NCBI RefSeq assembly: GCF_002950945.1
Contig: NZ_CP012673.1
Span: 6,261,001-6,325,000 of the forward strand
Direction: 5' to 3'
Length of the DNA stretch: 64,000 nt
Source: Sorangium cellulosum
Lineage (GTDB): Bacteria > Myxococcota_A > Polyangia > Polyangiales > Polyangiaceae
A model generated the notes under the pieces. The model ran no database searches. It worked only from the letters and a program-made list of their open reading frames with translations, and was not told where the DNA came from. Both the position numbers and the translations under genes were made by a program. Positions 46,914 through 54,233 of this stretch are shown piece after piece (within the stretch, counting starts at the first letter, position 1; every line of letters begins with the position of its first letter).

Positions 46914-47999
46914 ATGGACCCGCAGGGCGCGCCGCGCGGCGCGGCGAACCATCCCCCTGGCGGCTACCCGCCGGGCCATCCTGGCGGCCATGGCCCTCCC
47001 GGCGGCTACGGCCCGCCGGGCGGCCATGGCCCTCCCGGCGGCCACGGCCCGCCGGGCGGCCATGGCCCTCCCGGCGGCCATGGCCCTCCCGGCGGCCATG
47101 GCCCTCCCGGCGGCCATGGCCCTCCCGGCGGCTACGGCCCGCCGGGCGGCGCTGGCCAGCCGCCGCAGGGGTTCGGCGCCCCTCCGCCGGGGGGCTTCCA
47201 CGGCCCGCCGGCGCGTGAGCCGCCGAAGCGGTCGCACCTCGCGTTGATCCTCGGCGTCGGCTGCGGCGCCGTGTTCCTTCTCTGCATCCTCGTCGGCGCG
47301 GCGCTCCTCTACGTCTCGTCGGGCCAGAGGGCCCGCCAGCTCGCCGAGCTCCCTGCGCCGTTGCCCCCGGCGACGCCGGCCGCCGGCCTCGGCGCGCCCA
47401 GCGATGCCGGCGCCGCGCCGGTGATCCGCGCGGAGATCCGCGATCTGCGGAGCTTCCCCGCGAGCGCCGGGAAGCTCCACCACGTCCTCGGCGAGATCCA
47501 CAACACGGGGACCGCGCCCATCGGCTCCCCGAGCGCGAAGGTGACGCTCTACGGCGCCGGCGGCGTCGCCCTCGAGAGCGGCCTTTGCGCCGCCCAGGTG
47601 CGCCTCTTACCGGCGGGCGAGAAGGTGCCGTGCACGTTCATGGCCCAGAGGCCGGCCGCGCAGGGCGCGCTCAAGGCCGAGATCGCCCCGGCGGCCCCGT
47701 CCTTTCGGGGGGAGCTCGCCAGGCTCAGCATCGCGGACACGAAGTTCACGCCGAGGCGCGGGCAGAGCCCCTACCGGCTGGAGGGCAGGATCACGAACGA
47801 TTCGGCCTTCGTGGCCAGGTCCGTCGTCGCGATCGTCTCGCTCCATGGCTCCGACGGCAAGATCGTCGGCATGGGCCATGTCCCCGTCGCGGGCGGGGAT
47901 CTCGCGCCGTCCGCGAGCGGCCTGTTCGCCGCGAGCATCGTCGATGTCGCCGACGCGCCCGCGACGTGGCAGGTCTTGGCGGTCGGATACAGCGAGTGA
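46914..47999 (+). CDS. Membrane protein with GPPGGH repeats and FxLYD-like domain
   Basis: 361 residues. N-terminal 100 residues are Gly/Pro/His low complexity with about nine GPPGG(H/Y) hexads. One transmembrane helix follows (about 106-128, LALILGVGCGAVFLLCILVG). The outer part has a strand-rich domain (VLGEIHNTGTAPIGSPSAKVTLYG, then SGLCAAQVRLLPAGEKVPC) like the FxLYD family, and a second similar unit (LEGRITNDSAFVARSVVAIV). The Gly/Pro/His arm is therefore cytoplasmic; it could be a flexible spacer or metal-binding. Function unknown. Confidence 0.8.
   Translation: MDPQGAPRGAANHPPGGYPPGHPGGHGPPGGYGPPGGHGPPGGHGPPGGHGPPGGHGPPGGHGPPGGHGPPGGYGPPGGAGQPPQGFGAPPPGGFHGPPAREPPKRSHLALILGVGCGAVFLLCILVGAALLYVSSGQRARQLAELPAPLPPATPAAGLGAPSDAGAAPVIRAEIRDLRSFPASAGKLHHVLGEIHNTGTAPIGSPSAKVTLYGAGGVALESGLCAAQVRLLPAGEKVPCTFMAQRPAAQGALKAEIAPAAPSFRGELARLSIADTKFTPRRGQSPYRLEGRITNDSAFVARSVVAIVSLHGSDGKIVGMGHVPVAGGDLAPSASGLFAASIVDVADAPATWQVLAVGYSE
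46983..47152. repeat. 18-bp tandem repeats coding GPPGGH hexads
   Basis: About nine copies of an 18-base unit close to GGCGGCCATGGCCCTCCC, some identical, in frame. The NcoI-like CCATGG core recurs in each His-coding unit. Confidence 0.9.
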
Positions 48000-48047
48000 G
48001 GGCGCGGGGATGCGGCCTCGCGCGAGAGTCCAGGAGAGGTGAATGAG

Positions 48048-48263
48048 ATGAGCGATGTTGGATCGGCCCGGCGGGCCAAGGACGAGCTCAAGGCCAAGAT
48101 CAGCGGCGAGCCGTGGTGTGTCGGGATCGGCGTCGAGCGGGAGGACGGGGTCGGCTTCATCGTCCGCGTCAGCGTCCGGTCGGGGGGAGCCGATGCGGCG
48201 CGCGCGGTGATCCCGGCGCGGCTCGGCGGCGTGCTGATCAAGGTGATCGAGAACGACCCCTGA
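48048..48263 (+). CDS. Small protein of 71 residues, function unknown
   Basis: The ATG has AGGAGAGG 8 bases upstream; a GTG at 48039 overlaps that site and is not preferred. Sequence: helix SARRAKDELKAKISG then strands WCVGIGVEREDGVGFIVRVS and LGGVLIKVIEND. The GVG-x-V-x-V...IP-x-x-x-GV pattern resembles small domains found ahead of trypsin-like proteases and in lone proteins. Follows the FxLYD-like gene by 48 bases; probably one operon. Confidence 0.75.
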   Translation: MSDVGSARRAKDELKAKISGEPWCVGIGVEREDGVGFIVRVSVRSGGADAARAVIPARLGGVLIKVIENDP

Positions 48264-48325
48264 GCGCGGCGGGTCCGCGGTCTCCGTATCGCCAGGCCGC
48301 GCAAAACGTGTAAGCTGCGCGCCTC

Positions 48326-49912
48326 GTGAACGAGCGCAATCTCTCCCGCCGACTTTCCACGAGCATCGTTGATGCGCTGAAGGCGCACGGGCACATCCTC
48401 GTGGCCAGGGGGGGCGCGACCGCGCTCGCGCGCGAGCTCGAGGACAAGATGTCCGCGGACATCGCGATCATCGCGCCGCGCCTCGAGCCCTGGGCCATCG
48501 TCGACGGCGAGGTGACGACCACCTTCGGCACCGACGAGATCGACGACCAGGTGGAGGAGCTCGTCGCGAGCCTGACGAGCACGCTGATGGAGTCCGAGCA
48601 CGTCGAGGACATCTTCACCGAGGACAACGTGATCAAGCGCGACGTCTTCCGGGTGATGCGCGACGCGCTGCTCGGGCCGCGGCCCGAGAGCGTCGACGAG
48701 GACGACGGGGGCCCGGTGCAGGTGCGCCTCGACATGCTCGGGTACGTGGCCTCGACGGTGGGCAAACGCGCGCCGGTGGAGGTGCTGCGCGAGGCGCTCG
48801 CGCGCGCGGCGGCGAGCGCCGGCGGCAAGATGACGGCCTACGATCCCGAGCTCCGCGAGGCGACGTTCGCGGTGGAGGGCAACGATCCCGACGCGCGGCT
48901 CGAGCTCGAGGAGGCGGTGGCCGACGAGCTCTCGGACCTCGTGGAGGCGCGGGTGGTGACGCTCCCCACGATGGAGCGCCGCCTCGATCTGCCGCGCAAG
49001 GTCGACGTCGGCGCGCGCGGCGGGCTGCGCCAGCGGCTCGACGCCATCGCCTCGCGGATGCTGCGCGACGGAGGCTGCGCCGCGTCGTGGGAGCTCGCGG
49101 GCGATCGCTCGCTCCGGCTCAAGCTCACCCCGCTCTCCGAGCAGGACGCGCTCGAGGTCGAGAGCCACATGACGTCGTTCACGCGCGACATCGCCTCGCT
49201 GCTCGGCGAGTCGCCGGACGCTCTCGTCGCGGCGGGCGGCCCGGCCTCCACGCCGCTGCGCGGCGACGCCCCCGTGTCCCGCCGCCGGGAGTCCGCGCCG
49301 CCGGTGGAGGAGGACGAGGACGACCTCGACGACGAGGACGACCTCGAGGACGAGGACCTCGACGAGGGCGAAGGCGACCTCGACGACGAGGACGAAGACG
49401 ACCTCGACGAGGACGAAGACGACCTCGACGAGGACGAGGACGAGGACGACCTCGACGAGGACGAAGACGACCTCGACGAGGACGAGCAGGACGTCGCGGA
49501 AGAGAACGACGCGCCCGACGGGAAGCCCGCGGCGCGCGCGAAGCCCCGCATTCCGTCTGAGCCGGCGGAAGAGCGAGCTCCCGCGAGCAAAGCGAAGGGC
49601 AAGGTCGCGGCGGAGCGGGACGTGAAGAAGGAACCCGCGAAGAAGACGGCCACCGCGGCCAGGAAGGCCCCCGCCTCCGTCAGGAAGGTCCCCGCCGCGG
49701 CGGCCGCCGCGACCAAGAAGGCCCCCGCCTCGGCGGAGGCCGCGGCCAGGAAGGCCCCCGCCTCCGCGGCGGAGAAGAAGGCGTCTCCGGAGAAGGCCGC
49801 AGCGGGCGCCGCCAAGAAGGCGGCGAAGGCGCCCGCCAAGAAGGCCTCGCCCGCGGCGGCGAAGAAGGCGGCGAAGGCGCCCGCCAAGAAGGCAGCGGCG
49901 AAGAAGCGCTGA
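48326..49912 (+). CDS. Protein with acidic tract and histone H1-like Lys/Ala tail
   Basis: 528 residues, GTG start. Residues 1-300 are folded and helical (IVDALKAHGHILVARGGATALAREL, AVADELSDLVEARVV). About 65 residues of nearly pure Asp/Glu/Leu repeats (DEDEDDLDEDEDDLDEDE) follow. The last 130 residues are Lys/Ala/Pro repeats (KKAAKAPAKKASPAAAKKAA), the composition of eukaryotic H1 and of bacterial HU/H1-like tails. The juxtaposition resembles the acidic plus basic layout of myxobacterial CarD. A nucleoid-associated or RNA-binding role is inferred; the folded part is not recognised. Confidence 0.8.
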   Translation: MNERNLSRRLSTSIVDALKAHGHILVARGGATALARELEDKMSADIAIIAPRLEPWAIVDGEVTTTFGTDEIDDQVEELVASLTSTLMESEHVEDIFTEDNVIKRDVFRVMRDALLGPRPESVDEDDGGPVQVRLDMLGYVASTVGKRAPVEVLREALARAAASAGGKMTAYDPELREATFAVEGNDPDARLELEEAVADELSDLVEARVVTLPTMERRLDLPRKVDVGARGGLRQRLDAIASRMLRDGGCAASWELAGDRSLRLKLTPLSEQDALEVESHMTSFTRDIASLLGESPDALVAAGGPASTPLRGDAPVSRRRESAPPVEEDEDDLDDEDDLEDEDLDEGEGDLDDEDEDDLDEDEDDLDEDEDEDDLDEDEDDLDEDEQDVAEENDAPDGKPAARAKPRIPSEPAEERAPASKAKGKVAAERDVKKEPAKKTATAARKAPASVRKVPAAAAAATKKAPASAEAAARKAPASAAEKKASPEKAAAGAAKKAAKAPAKKASPAAAKKAAKAPAKKAAAKKR

Positions 49913-49919
49913 GCCGCGC

Positions 49920-51839
49920 TCAGCGCGCCGGGTTCCGGTAGACCAGGATCACCGGCACCCCGTCGAGCCCGCCGATGTGGGCCGGGCTCGTGGTCCCGAA
50001 CGCGACCCACGCCTGGTACGCCTGCCCGAGCATGTGTTTCTCGTGGTGGTAGAGGGCGAAGTCCGCGCCCGCGACGGACCCCACGCCGCGGATGTCCTTC
50101 CGGAGGCGCCCGTCGCGCAGGAGCATGTCCCACGCCGGGCCGGCGGTGTCGTGGATGTAGACGGTCCCCCGCGGCGGAACGTGCTCGTTGAGGTACGCCA
50201 CGACCGCCCCCGTGGTGTACCCCCAGAAGGTGCGGTTCAGGCCGAGGGTCGCCGCGCCGGGCGCGCCGCCGGCGAGCGGCGTGTAGCTCGAGAGCGCCCA
50301 CGGGTGCACGTGCAGCGTCTCGGCCACCGGCGCCGCCACGACCGACGCGCCGAGCAGCGCCGGGAGCAGCGGCCCGCGGGCGCCACGCCCGAGCCGCGCG
50401 CGCCAGGGCTGCCCGCGCGCGTCCGCCTCCGCGCGCCGCGCGAGGGCGAACGCGCGGAGCCCGACGCGCGCACGCCGCACCGCGGCGGAGAAGGCGGCGC
50501 CGGCGAACAGGGCAATGAACGGGTACGCCGTCATCCAGTGCTTCGTGCCGCCGAAGATGGGCGTGCTCGGCGACAGCCAGGCGCCGTAGACGGCGGCGAT
50601 GGCGAGGAACCAGAGGAGCGCCGTGCCGCCCGGATCGTCCGCCGGCGGCCGGAGCCGCGCGGCCGAGGCGCGCAGCGCGGCGAGCGCGGACATCCCGCTG
50701 GCCGGGGCGATCCGCGCCGCCGCGCGGGCGAGCGGGTAGACGAGGCGCTCGCGCGCGGCGGCGCAGAGCCCCGCCACGAAGAGGCAGAGCGTGACGGCGG
50801 GCACGGTCGCGGCCGTCATCACCGGCGCGTAGGCCCTCGGCATCGGCGGCGTCCAGTAGTTCCGGCCGAGGAACTCCATGTTGTAGTACTCGTGGTTCAG
50901 GTGGAAGAGCGCGTACTCGCGCAGGCGCGGGAACGTGTCGCGCCAGATCCACGGCCAGAGCGCGAAGAACACGAGCGGGCCGAGCGTCGCCATCGCGGCG
51001 AGCGCGGCGACCGACCGCCGCGTGTGGAGCCACGACCCAGCCGCCCGCGGCGGCGCCGGCGGGGCGGATCCATCCGGCGCCCCCGGCAGCGGCGACGGCG
51101 CGCAGGCCTCCGGCCCCGCGGCTTCCGATGCAGGTGCGGACGTGATGGCGGGCGCTGGCGCGGCGATCCGCGCCCTGAGCTCGAGGGCGACCGCGTGCGC
51201 CACGCACACGATCGGCAGGAACCAGGAGTTGTGCTTCGTGTCGAGCGCGAGGCCGAAGGTGATGCCGGTGAGCACCGCCCAGCGCGCCCCGCCGTCCCGC
51301 AGCGCGCGCCAGTAGCAGTAGGCGCACAGGGCCCACACGGTCACGATCGGCGCGTCGAAGCACGCGAGGTGCGCGTGGTAGAAGTACCGCGGCAGCATCG
51401 CGAAGAGCGCCGCCGCGCACGCGCCTGCGGCCCGGTCCCGCGCCTGCGTGCCCCAGAGGTACACGAGCGCGACCCCCGCGCCCGACAGGACCATCGCGGG
51501 GAACCGATAGCTCGTGCCTTCCATGGCGAAGAGCCCGAGCCGCTTCTGCAGGACGAGGTTGGAGAGCGCGAAGAGCGACTTGATGAGCCCCGGGTGCTCG
51601 TGGTTCACCGACCACGCGCCGTCGACGACCTCGGGCGCGAGCGCGGCGCGCGGCGCCTCGAGCAGCGCCTGGAACCAGGCGGCGTACCGGTTCGCGGCGT
51701 AGAAGTAGAACCCCTCGTCCCGCGCGTAGCCGAGGTCGCCCGCGGTCGCCAGCAGGAGGGCGACGTACGCCGCCGCGAACGCGAGCGCGAGCGCGCCGTC
51801 GAGCGGCGTGAGCCGGTGGAGCGGCGCCGCTCGCCTCAT
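49920..51839 (-). CDS. GT39-type membrane glycosyltransferase (dolichyl-phosphate-mannose mannosyltransferase-like)
   Basis: 639 residues with about ten hydrophobic helices. The first outside loop carries ARDEGFYFYAANRYAAWF, with the acidic pair typical of GT-C enzymes. HEHPGLIKSLFALSN and FYHAHLACFDAPI motifs also fit GT39/ArnT-like proteins. It would transfer a sugar from a lipid-phosphate donor at the periplasmic face. A Pro/Ala insertion near residues 225-265 is unusual. Starts within the ATGA overlap with the upstream anchored-protein gene. Confidence 0.88.
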   Translation of the reverse strand: MRRAAPLHRLTPLDGALALAFAAAYVALLLATAGDLGYARDEGFYFYAANRYAAWFQALLEAPRAALAPEVVDGAWSVNHEHPGLIKSLFALSNLVLQKRLGLFAMEGTSYRFPAMVLSGAGVALVYLWGTQARDRAAGACAAALFAMLPRYFYHAHLACFDAPIVTVWALCAYCYWRALRDGGARWAVLTGITFGLALDTKHNSWFLPIVCVAHAVALELRARIAAPAPAITSAPASEAAGPEACAPSPLPGAPDGSAPPAPPRAAGSWLHTRRSVAALAAMATLGPLVFFALWPWIWRDTFPRLREYALFHLNHEYYNMEFLGRNYWTPPMPRAYAPVMTAATVPAVTLCLFVAGLCAAARERLVYPLARAAARIAPASGMSALAALRASAARLRPPADDPGGTALLWFLAIAAVYGAWLSPSTPIFGGTKHWMTAYPFIALFAGAAFSAAVRRARVGLRAFALARRAEADARGQPWRARLGRGARGPLLPALLGASVVAAPVAETLHVHPWALSSYTPLAGGAPGAATLGLNRTFWGYTTGAVVAYLNEHVPPRGTVYIHDTAGPAWDMLLRDGRLRKDIRGVGSVAGADFALYHHEKHMLGQAYQAWVAFGTTSPAHIGGLDGVPVILVYRNPAR

Positions 51840-52822
51840 CGGGTGTCTGCCTCGAAGCAGTAGTGGCGGTGCGTGTAGTCGGCGGTCCTCACGGCGAACT
51901 CCACCTCCGCCTTCGCCGCGCCGGCGTGGCCGGCGAGCGGGAACTCGAACGGCGCCCACCCGTCGCCGTCGACGTGCGTCGCCTCGCCCACGGTCTCGCC
52001 GTTCACGCGTACGGACAGCGTGACCGGCGCGCCCGTCAGCTCGCGCTCGATGATCCAGTACATGCCCGCGTGCCCTCGGATCACGGCGCCGAGCGGCACG
52101 TCGCGGAAGCGCGTGACGATCTCGCCGGTCCTCGGCGGGTGGGACCAGATGCACCGGCGGGGGCGGAACTCCTCGTCCGCGATCACGGTGACGCCGACGT
52201 TGAAGAAGACGCCGCCGGGGCACTCGAAGCGCTCGGCGGGGAAGGTCGGGTGGCCGCCGAGCCCGCCGGCCGCGATCCGCGCGTGCGGGTTCCAGCGGCA
52301 CGCGGCGTGCGGCTCTGAGAGGCGCACGTCCGCCGACGGCGGCACGACGTGGTCGACGAAGTCGTAGACGACGCGGGCGGGCGACGGGTTCACGAGGCGC
52401 CGGAGCACGAACCGGCCGTGCTCCTGCCGCGCCTCCTCGCGGAAGCCCGCGAGCTCCTCGGCGCGCTCCCCGAGCACGCTGATCTCGACGGCGGCCGCGT
52501 AGCGGGTCTCGTCGGGCCTGGCCGCGTCGCGCAGGGGCATCAGCTCGTCCCCGAGCGCGCGGCGCGCGGCCGGATCGGCCCAGGCCGGCGCGACGATCAC
52601 GAGGTCCCCGGGCCGCTTCATCGCCTCGAGCGGGGCCTTCACCTCGCGCCACGCGTCGAAATCCGGAGTCCTTCCGCTGAAGTAGAGGTGCGCGGCGAGC
52701 TCCGACAGCCCGAGCGCCGGCAGGCCGAGCAGCACGAGCAGGCCCCACCGCGGGAGCCGGCCGCGCGCCCGCGCCGCGCTCTCCGCGGGCGAGGTCGGTT
52801 CGTGGGGCTGCGCCGCGGTCAC
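51836..52822 (-). CDS. Single-pass membrane protein coupled to the GT39 gene
   Basis: 328 residues, GTG start with GGAGGG about 5 bases upstream. One N-terminal transmembrane helix (about 25-45). The rest is extracytoplasmic: an alpha/beta segment (DLVIVAPAWADPAARRALGD) and a beta-rich C-terminal domain (FNVGVTVIADEEFRPRRCIW, LSVRVNGETVGEATHVDGDG). No catalytic motif recognised. The ATGA overlap with the downstream GT39 gene implies joint action, perhaps as a substrate or acceptor-binding subunit. Confidence 0.78.
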   Translation of the reverse strand: MTAAQPHEPTSPAESAARARGRLPRWGLLVLLGLPALGLSELAAHLYFSGRTPDFDAWREVKAPLEAMKRPGDLVIVAPAWADPAARRALGDELMPLRDAARPDETRYAAAVEISVLGERAEELAGFREEARQEHGRFVLRRLVNPSPARVVYDFVDHVVPPSADVRLSEPHAACRWNPHARIAAGGLGGHPTFPAERFECPGGVFFNVGVTVIADEEFRPRRCIWSHPPRTGEIVTRFRDVPLGAVIRGHAGMYWIIERELTGAPVTLSVRVNGETVGEATHVDGDGWAPFEFPLAGHAGAAKAEVEFAVRTADYTHRHYCFEADTR

Positions 52823-53047
52823 GAGGCCCTCCAGGCGAGCCGATCAGCGAGCATCGCAGCGCGCGCCGCCAGCGTGATCAGCTCGGAGACGGGGATCACC
52901 GGGTCGGGCCTCTAGCACGAGACGTCGTGACAGCGCGAGAGCCTCCACGTGAAGCGCTTGAAGCAGCGGCGTCTGTTGCCACACTGCGCCCTGATGAGGG
53001 ACGCGACGCTCGAACGGGAGGAAGGCACGGGCGAGCGGAGGGCCGCC

Positions 53048-53467
53048 GTGACCCGCCTGGAGCTGGTGGTGGAGGGGATCCCGAAGTCGATGCAAACCAA
53101 AGATCGCGCCAAGTTGGAGCGATGGAAGGAACGTGTCGCGCAGGCTGCGCGCGACGCGATCAAGGAAGAAGACAAGCTCTTCGGCGAATGTCGAGGCATC
53201 CTCGTCTACTTTTACTTCGGGTCGACGGATCTGGACGTCGACAACATCATCAAACCCATCTCCGACGCGCTCAAAGGCATCGCCTACGACGACGACAGGA
53301 GCGTCAGCGAATGGATCGCGCGCAAGACCGATCTCGGGACGATGGAGATCGTCGACCCACCTGCGGCGCTGGCTGAGCACCTCGCGGGGTGGTTGGCCGC
53401 GGAGCAGCCCTTCGTTTGCGTTTGCGTGGTCGACGAGCACCCGAACCACGGGGAGTTGCCGAAATGA
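53048..53467 (+). CDS. RusA-like Holliday junction endonuclease
   Basis: 139 residues from a GTG with GGAGGG at 5 bases; upstream ATGs in frame lack such a site. The family core is clear: DLDVDNIIKPISDALKGIAYDDD, giving acidic residues D63 and D65 with the following Asn, K69 and the D81-83 cluster, matching the RusA D70/D72/K76/D91 active site. Resolves four-way junctions or related branched DNA. RusA is usually on phages; here it overlaps the next gene (ATGA). Codon use has more A/T third bases than the neighbours, so recent transfer is likely. Confidence 0.85.
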   Translation: MTRLELVVEGIPKSMQTKDRAKLERWKERVAQAARDAIKEEDKLFGECRGILVYFYFGSTDLDVDNIIKPISDALKGIAYDDDRSVSEWIARKTDLGTMEIVDPPAALAEHLAGWLAAEQPFVCVCVVDEHPNHGELPK

Positions 53468-54108
53468 ACGGACGTGAAGAGCACGACCGAGCTGTGCAGA
53501 AGCTCGCGGACGAGTACGCGCGCAAGGGGTTCCAGGTGCAGAAGGAGGCGGTGCTCCCGTTCGCGCTCGGAGATGGGGGACGCTTCCGCGCGGACATCCT
53601 GGCGGAGCGCGGCGACGAACATCACGTCGTCGAAGTGACCGTCCGCGGCGTCCGCGGCGTACGCGGCGAGCCCCAGGCTCGCCGCTGGGACGAGATCGCC
53701 AGGCAGGTTCGCGCCCGACCCGGGTGGCACTTCAAGATCGTGCCCGTCGAACGTGATCCCCTTCCTCTTCCGGACCCCGAGCGCATCGAGGCGGAGCTAG
53801 CCAACGCCGAGGCGCTGCTCGATCAGGACAAATTGGCGGCGGCGTTGCTCCTCGCGGCGGCGGCGTTCGAGGCGTCCGCGCGCCGGCGGCTGCTCGCCGA
53901 AGGAGCACAGCTGAGCAACGACACGCCAGCCGCGCTGGTCGAGCACCTCGTCTCCGAAGGGCACGTTGAGCAGGAGGAGTTTGTGCCGCTCCGGGATGCG
54001 ATCGAGCTCCGGAATACGATCCTGCACGGCCATCTCGATCAGCTGCCGGAGCGCGAAGCCGTCAAGCGTCTCGTCACAGATGCGCGGCGGTTGCTCCATG
54101 CAGCCTAG
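53464..54108 (+). CDS. Restriction-endonuclease-like domain fused to HEPN-like domain
   Basis: 214 residues; its ATG overlaps the RusA stop. Residues 1-95: KGFQVQKEAVLPFALGDGGR then RADILAERGDEHHVVEVTV, with D44 and E57 in a D-x(12)-ExV arrangement as in PD-(D/E)xK nucleases (REase/AHJR-like), though the final Lys is Thr59 or displaced. Residues 105-214 are helical with ELRNTILHGHLDQL: R183-x4-H188 is the HEPN catalytic pattern. HEPN domains are RNases or AMPylators in many toxin-antitoxin and defence systems. The exact family is inferred. Less biased codon use than the neighbours. Confidence 0.8.
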   Translation: MNGREEHDRAVQKLADEYARKGFQVQKEAVLPFALGDGGRFRADILAERGDEHHVVEVTVRGVRGVRGEPQARRWDEIARQVRARPGWHFKIVPVERDPLPLPDPERIEAELANAEALLDQDKLAAALLLAAAAFEASARRRLLAEGAQLSNDTPAALVEHLVSEGHVEQEEFVPLRDAIELRNTILHGHLDQLPEREAVKRLVTDARRLLHAA

Positions 54109-54137
54109 CCACCGTCATCTCGATCATGGTCGCGCGA

Positions 54138-54156
54138 GCGGTCCACAGCGGACCGC
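54138..54156. terminator. Possible hairpin between convergent genes
   Basis: Perfect 7-base stem GCGGTCC/GGACCGC with a 5-base loop in the 125-base space between the HEPN gene and the M49-like gene. No T-run on either strand, so termination is uncertain. Confidence 0.3.
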
Positions 54157-54233
54157 GGGCGTGCGTGTCCCTCTGGCGCATCAGGCGGGCCGGAGGCGTC
54201 TCGCGCCCCGGGCGGGAGCTCAACAGGTCTCGA

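Noticed and set aside
46983..47152. Collagen-like triple helix in the GPPGGH protein
   Set aside because: The hexads break the Gly-every-third rule (GPPGGH has adjacent Gly and His), and the region lies on the cytoplasmic side of the membrane helix.
52949..53047. Upstream start for the RusA-like gene at 52949
   Set aside because: The added residues are Arg/Glu-rich without similarity to RusA, and the GTG at 53048 has a much better ribosome site.
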